A stretch of DNA of 16,887 nucleotides. Source: an uncultured Selenomonadales bacterium (GTDB lineage Bacteria; Bacillota; Negativicutes; Selenomonadales; Selenomonadaceae). Of the stretch, positions 14,011-16,887 are shown piece by piece. The stretch spans positions 1 through 16,887 of the forward strand of contig CALDHY010000066.1 of NCBI GenBank assembly GCA_937901445.1, read 5' to 3'. A program made the translations under genes and the position numbers. Position 1 is the first letter of the stretch. Each line of letters begins with the position of its first letter. The notes under the pieces are model-generated. The model saw nothing but the letters and a program-made list of their open reading frames with translations. It was not told the DNA's origin and searched no databases.

Positions 14011-14085
14011 TAAGGATTAGGGATTAAGGGCTAAGGATTAGGGAATAAAAAAACTATCCTCTAGTCCTTATATCCTAGTCCCTAA
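14011..14085. repeat. Telomere-like GGATTAGGG repeats in an imperfect 31-bp inverted repeat
   Basis: TAAGGATTAGGGA occurs at 14011-14023 and again at 14032-14044. The segment 14017-14047 matches the reverse complement of 14055-14085 at 24 of 31 positions, with a 7-nt A-rich loop; several differences allow G-U pairs. No U-run follows on either strand, so it does not look like a terminator. It lies between the divergent ccmA and ClC genes. Confidence 0.7.
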
Positions 14086-14129
14086 AAAAGGGGACGATTC
14101 AGATTTTAACAAACAGACGATTTTACCGC

Positions 14130-15422
14130 GTGCGATTATTTTTTGACGGCTTGCGAATTGGAATTTTCACGGGCATAATTGTGGCGGCGTTACGATTTTT
14201 ACTTGACGAGGCAGATATTTTCCGCCCGCTGTGGTTTCAGAATTTAACAGCAGAAAAATTTTTCTTGACGTTGCTAATTTTAGTTTTGACAGCAAAATTT
14301 TTGGCGTGGTCAATACAATTTGATAAACAAGTTGCAGGGAGCGGCGTCCCGCAAATTAAGGGAATGTTGCAAGGCGTGGCGTCAATGTACAAGCCGCTAA
14401 GATTAATTTTCTTGAAATTTGCGGCGGTAATTTTTGGAATTGGCGCGGGTTTATCGCTTGGTCGCGCAGGTATCAGCGTACAATTCGGCGCGTGCGTAGG
14501 AAATTTTTTCAGCAAGAAAAGCCACATTGAAGGCGATATTTTATTGACAGCGGGCGCAGGCGCGGGCTTGGCGGCAGTTTTCAACGCGCCTTTAGCCGGA
14601 GTGATTTTCTGCATTGAAGAATTGCACAAAAAATTTACGCCTGAAGTTTTGGTTGCAACTTTAACGGCGTCAGTTACGGCGTCGGCAGTTGCAGAATTAG
14701 TTTTCGGCGTGCGTCCAATTTTTGAAACGATAACCGCGCAACCTCTAACCGTACCGGAAATTTTGAAAGTTCCAACGTTGGGAATGTTTGCAAGTTTATC
14801 AGCCGCGCCGCTGAAAATATTTTTGTGTTTCGTGACGCTGGGAATTTTTTTGGGAATTTTGGGCGCAATTTTTACAAAGTCAATGTTATTTTCGCTGGAC
14901 TGCTACGACAGATTAAAAATTTTCGGCGTCAAAAGATTTTTGGTGCCAATGCTTTTAATTTTGCCGCTTGGAATAACTTTGCCGCAAATTTTGGGCTGTG
15001 GAAATGTTTTGGTTGACGAACTTTTAAGCGGCGATTTCAATTCAGGAATGGTAACAATTTTATTTTTGGGAAAGTGGCTGTTTACGCTTGTATGTTTTGG
15101 GACGGGCGCGGCGGGCGGCGTATTTTTGCCGCTGTTGACGGTCGGCGCGTTGGGCGGCAAGATTTTTGCTGAAGTTGGAATTAGTTTAGGTTATTTTTCG
15201 GCAGATTTAACAACGCTTTTAATTGTATTTGGAATGGCGGCGTTTTTTGCGGCGGTTGTTAAAGCTCCCGTAACCGGTTGCCTTTTGATAATGGAAATAA
15301 CGGGACAATTTTCGTACTTGTTGACTTTAACGATTGTAAGCGGAGCGGCTTATATGGCGGCAGATTTTTGCGGCGGCGAGCCAATTTTTTCAGCGTTAAT
15401 GAACAGAAAATCAAAACAATAA
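14130..15422 (+). CDS. ClC-family chloride channel/transporter, external gating Glu replaced by Ala
   Basis: A 430-residue membrane protein of the ClC fold with many hydrophobic helices. The anion-pathway motif is GSGVPQIKG (usual GSGIPE), carrying the central Ser. The second motif reads GLSLGRAGISVQFGA instead of GREGP, so the external gating glutamate is Ala113 (GCA 14466-14468). The intracellular-side IEELHKKF Glu motif and the GTGAAGGVFLP helix are intact. In E. coli ClC the equivalent Glu-to-Ala change uncouples chloride from protons; by analogy this may be a passive anion conductor. There are no cytoplasmic CBS domains. The GTG 14130 start has no clear SD. The gene diverges from ccmA and stands alone. 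Confidence 0.9.
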   Translation: MRLFFDGLRIGIFTGIIVAALRFLLDEADIFRPLWFQNLTAEKFFLTLLILVLTAKFLAWSIQFDKQVAGSGVPQIKGMLQGVASMYKPLRLIFLKFAAVIFGIGAGLSLGRAGISVQFGACVGNFFSKKSHIEGDILLTAGAGAGLAAVFNAPLAGVIFCIEELHKKFTPEVLVATLTASVTASAVAELVFGVRPIFETITAQPLTVPEILKVPTLGMFASLSAAPLKIFLCFVTLGIFLGILGAIFTKSMLFSLDCYDRLKIFGVKRFLVPMLLILPLGITLPQILGCGNVLVDELLSGDFNSGMVTILFLGKWLFTLVCFGTGAAGGVFLPLLTVGALGGKIFAEVGISLGYFSADLTTLLIVFGMAAFFAAVVKAPVTGCLLIMEITGQFSYLLTLTIVSGAAYMAADFCGGEPIFSALMNRKSKQ

Positions 15423-15763
15423 AAATTTGTAAACAGATGCCCGTTCTTTCATTTTTAGTTTTGAGTAGGAATTTTGAAAACGCAGTGAGACGCGGGACGG
15501 AATTTAAATTTTGGTAACCTTCGACGCGAAAAATGCTGAACGGGCTAGACTTTTTCTTTGATACTTTCTTTGCTAAAGAGCACGCCCGCTGACGCAGCCG
15601 CGCATGTGGCATGACAAAAGAAAGTATATTTAAGATAAAAAATTTTAATTCAATAAAAAATAAGCCCGTAGACGCGCTGTAATACCCTTAAAATCGTTTT
15701 TCTAAGCTCAAGGGTACAAATATATTAAAAAAGTTTAAAACGTGGCTTAAATCGAATTTTAGA
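15423..15763. other. Intergenic region with repeats and no convincing gene
   Basis: It contains an 8-bp inverted repeat GCCCGTTC/GAACGGGC (15439-15446 with 15538-15545), and a 26-codon ORF (ATG 15437 to TAA 15517) without an SD. It also holds a palindromic repeat copy (15551-15631) and a 7-bp inverted repeat TACCCTT/AAGGGTA (15683-15689 with 15710-15716). I see no tRNA or protein gene. Confidence 0.5.
15551..15631 (-). repeat. Dispersed palindromic element, long copy with 33-bp GC-rich insert
   Basis: The outer parts (15551-15571 and 15605-15631) are exact reverse complements of the two halves of the copy at 16783-16830 (21 and 27 bp). The inner 33 bp (15572-15604) is GC-rich and absent from that copy. 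Terminal inverted repeats are ATACTTTCTTTG/CAAAAGAAAGTAT. Similarity extends outward through CTAGCCCG on one side. Confidence 0.85.
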
Positions 15764-15764
15764 C

Positions 15765-15797
15765 AAAAAAATAACCGGCACCCGTTTGAGTGTCGGT
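15765..15797 (-). terminator. Rho-independent terminator of the flagellar gene
   Basis: Minus strand: ACCGACACTC pairs with GGGTGCCGGT (15788-15797 with 15774-15783; one mismatch, one G-U), with a 4-nt AAAC loop, followed by TATTTTTTT. It lies 34 nt beyond the gene's 3' end. Confidence 0.85.
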
Positions 15798-15830
15798 CAA
15801 TGTTCTACCTGTTGTTCTTTTTTTAACTCC

Positions 15831-16688
15831 TTAACCTAATCGCCCGAGTTGATTAACTGAATTATCGAGCATTGTATCTTGTGTAGTCACAGCCTTTGAA
15901 TTTGCCTCGTAAAGTCTGTGATTATGAATTAACTCAACCATTTCACGAACAATTTCAACATTGGAGCGTTCCAACATTCCCTGCATAACTTCGCCGGTTG
16001 CCTGTTGCGGTTGTGCGTTGTTTACTGCGGCAAAAAGATTATTGCCCTGTTTTTGAACGGCTAAACGATTATCAAACTGCACAACTTGAATCTGCGCGAC
16101 CGGCTGATTTTCGCCGTTGGTATAAATGGAGCCGTCAGGGGAAACAGTAATTCTTGTATCCGGAATGTTAGCGGGAATGGTAATTGGGTTACCTGCCCTG
16201 TCAAGCACATTGTAACCGCGTATATCTTGCAACACGCCGTTTTGATTTCTAAAGAAAGCTCCGCTGCGTGTGTAACGTATTCCTTGCGGCGTCTGTACAG
16301 TGAAAAAACCGTTGCCTGCTATTGCCAAATCAAAAGTGTTGCCGGTACTTTCAAACGCGCCTTGCGAATGGTCTACAGCAATTTCTGCAATATAATCGCC
16401 CAAGCCGAGTTCGCCTATTGGAGGGGCGTCTTGTTGGTCAACCTTAAAGCCTTTAAATTTGGTAACGTCAACGCTGTCCGTGTCGAGGATTCCGTTTGCC
16501 TGTACACCTGCGCCCGTGTCGTCGTGGTCATACATTCGTTTTAACATTACAGTTTCAAATTCTTGGTGTACGGCTATATCTTTTTTATAACCGGTGGTTG
16601 CGGCGTTTGCAAGGTTATTGGCTATTACGTCCGTTCGCCGCGCCTCTGTTATCATACCGGTTGCCGCCGTGAAGAGCCCTCGCCACAT
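15831..16688 (-). CDS. flgF: Flagellar basal-body rod/hook protein, FlgF/FlgG family
   Basis: A 285-residue axial flagellar protein, exported by the flagellar type III apparatus to build the distal or proximal rod. The N-terminal rod motif (MWRGLFTAATGMITEARRTD then NNLANAATTGYKKD), the central GAFESTGNTFDLAIAGNGFFTVQTPQG block and the C-terminal helix (LERSNVEIVREMVELIHNHRLYEANSKAV) are all present. Both terminal coiled-coil regions are intact. FlgF and FlgG cannot be separated confidently from one sequence; the MWRGL start and divergence from canonical FlgG favour FlgF. ATG 16688 has GGAAG about 9 nt upstream. No second rod gene follows; a terminator comes next. A weak sigma-28-like promoter lies upstream, and inverted repeat copies flank the gene. 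Confidence 0.85.
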   Translation of the reverse strand: MWRGLFTAATGMITEARRTDVIANNLANAATTGYKKDIAVHQEFETVMLKRMYDHDDTGAGVQANGILDTDSVDVTKFKGFKVDQQDAPPIGELGLGDYIAEIAVDHSQGAFESTGNTFDLAIAGNGFFTVQTPQGIRYTRSGAFFRNQNGVLQDIRGYNVLDRAGNPITIPANIPDTRITVSPDGSIYTNGENQPVAQIQVVQFDNRLAVQKQGNNLFAAVNNAQPQQATGEVMQGMLERSNVEIVREMVELIHNHRLYEANSKAVTTQDTMLDNSVNQLGRLG

Positions 16689-16753
16689 CGTTTACCACTT
16701 CCTCTTTGTTTTACATATATTTTCAGCTGAAAATCTTTTTAGTACCAATTTCT

Positions 16754-16780
16754 TTATCGTAATTTTCAAAGTTTTAGTTA
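16754..16780 (-). promoter_or_regulatory. Possible sigma-28 (flagellar) promoter
   Basis: Minus strand: TAAC (16777-16780), 15-nt spacer, TACGATAA (16754-16761). The consensus is TAAA-N15-GCCGATAA; spacing is exact, but three positions differ. It lies 66 nt before the flagellar gene start. Confidence 0.3.
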
Positions 16781-16782
16781 AG

Positions 16783-16830
16783 AAATATACTTTCTTTTGT
16801 CATGCCACAAAAGAAAGTATCAAAGAAAAA
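16783..16830 (+). repeat. Dispersed palindromic element, short copy
   Basis: A perfect 13-bp inverted repeat, ATACTTTCTTTTG/CAAAAGAAAGTAT (16787-16799 with 16808-16820), has loop TCATGCCA. The whole 48 bp is the reverse complement of the 15551-15631 copy minus its 33-bp insert. GC-rich DNA beginning with CTAGCCCG follows and runs off the window edge. Confidence 0.85.
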
Positions 16831-16887
16831 TGCTAGCCCGCGCAGGGCACCGGCGTTCCTGTACGCTCGGAGTAGGGCTTCCGCCAC

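Noticed and set aside
14903..15160. ORFs on both strands inside the ClC gene (for example 14237-14629 and 14903-15160 minus)
   Set aside because: They are shadows of a well conserved ClC reading frame, without RBS or recognisable domains.
16831..16887. GC-rich right edge as a possible tRNA or rRNA fragment
   Set aside because: No cloverleaf or rRNA signature is visible; it continues the CTAGCCCG similarity of the dispersed repeat and is cut by the window end.

Overview
The window looks like chromosomal DNA from a diderm, flagellated bacterium. It encodes an autotransporter and a beta-barrel protein, both ending in the terminal Phe typical of outer-membrane proteins, plus a flagellar rod/hook protein. 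Ribosome binding sites are strong AGGAGG types, oppD/oppF are Firmicutes-like, and intergenic DNA is AT-rich. Together these suggest a Negativicutes (Selenomonadales-like) Firmicute; this is inference, as no rRNA or tRNA is present.

Left part (1-5200): a 5'-truncated type III DNA methyltransferase (Mod) with a DVPY catalytic motif instead of DPPY; a complete minus-strand transcription unit for a 33-residue amphipathic peptide (promoter, switchable 5'UTR hairpins, strong SD, terminator, partial tandem copy); oppD and oppF separated by a G-rich minisatellite; a YbjN-like gene with a terminator; then about 0.9 kb of small, partly broken unrecognised genes.

Centre (5200-9710): a CRISPR adaptation and processing locus. 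cas6 (minus) diverges from a five-repeat array, followed by a terminator and then a plus-strand cas1-cas2-reverse transcriptase operon. cas6 and the array have overlapping back-to-back promoters sharing one -35 palindrome. The array is transcribed rightward from two promoters into a terminator. The RT is a free-standing group-II-intron-like enzyme with an intact YADD box. It suggests that spacers can be copied from RNA, probably for a type III effector, but no effector gene (cas10, csm/cmr, cas3) is in the window. A 19-codon ORF overlaps the cas1 start as ATGA.

Right part (9710-16887): on the minus strand, ccmA-ccmB (haem-exporter-like ABC pair; ccmA looks leaderless) followed by a beta-barrel outer-membrane protein and an autotransporter. 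On the plus strand, a ClC-family protein lacks the external gating glutamate. On the minus strand, a flagellar rod/hook protein is flanked by two inverted copies of a palindromic element that differ by a clean 33-bp insert.

The strongest leads are the Cas6/array/Cas1-Cas2-RT module with its shared promoter and unusual leader, and the small toxin-like peptide unit at 1359-1653.
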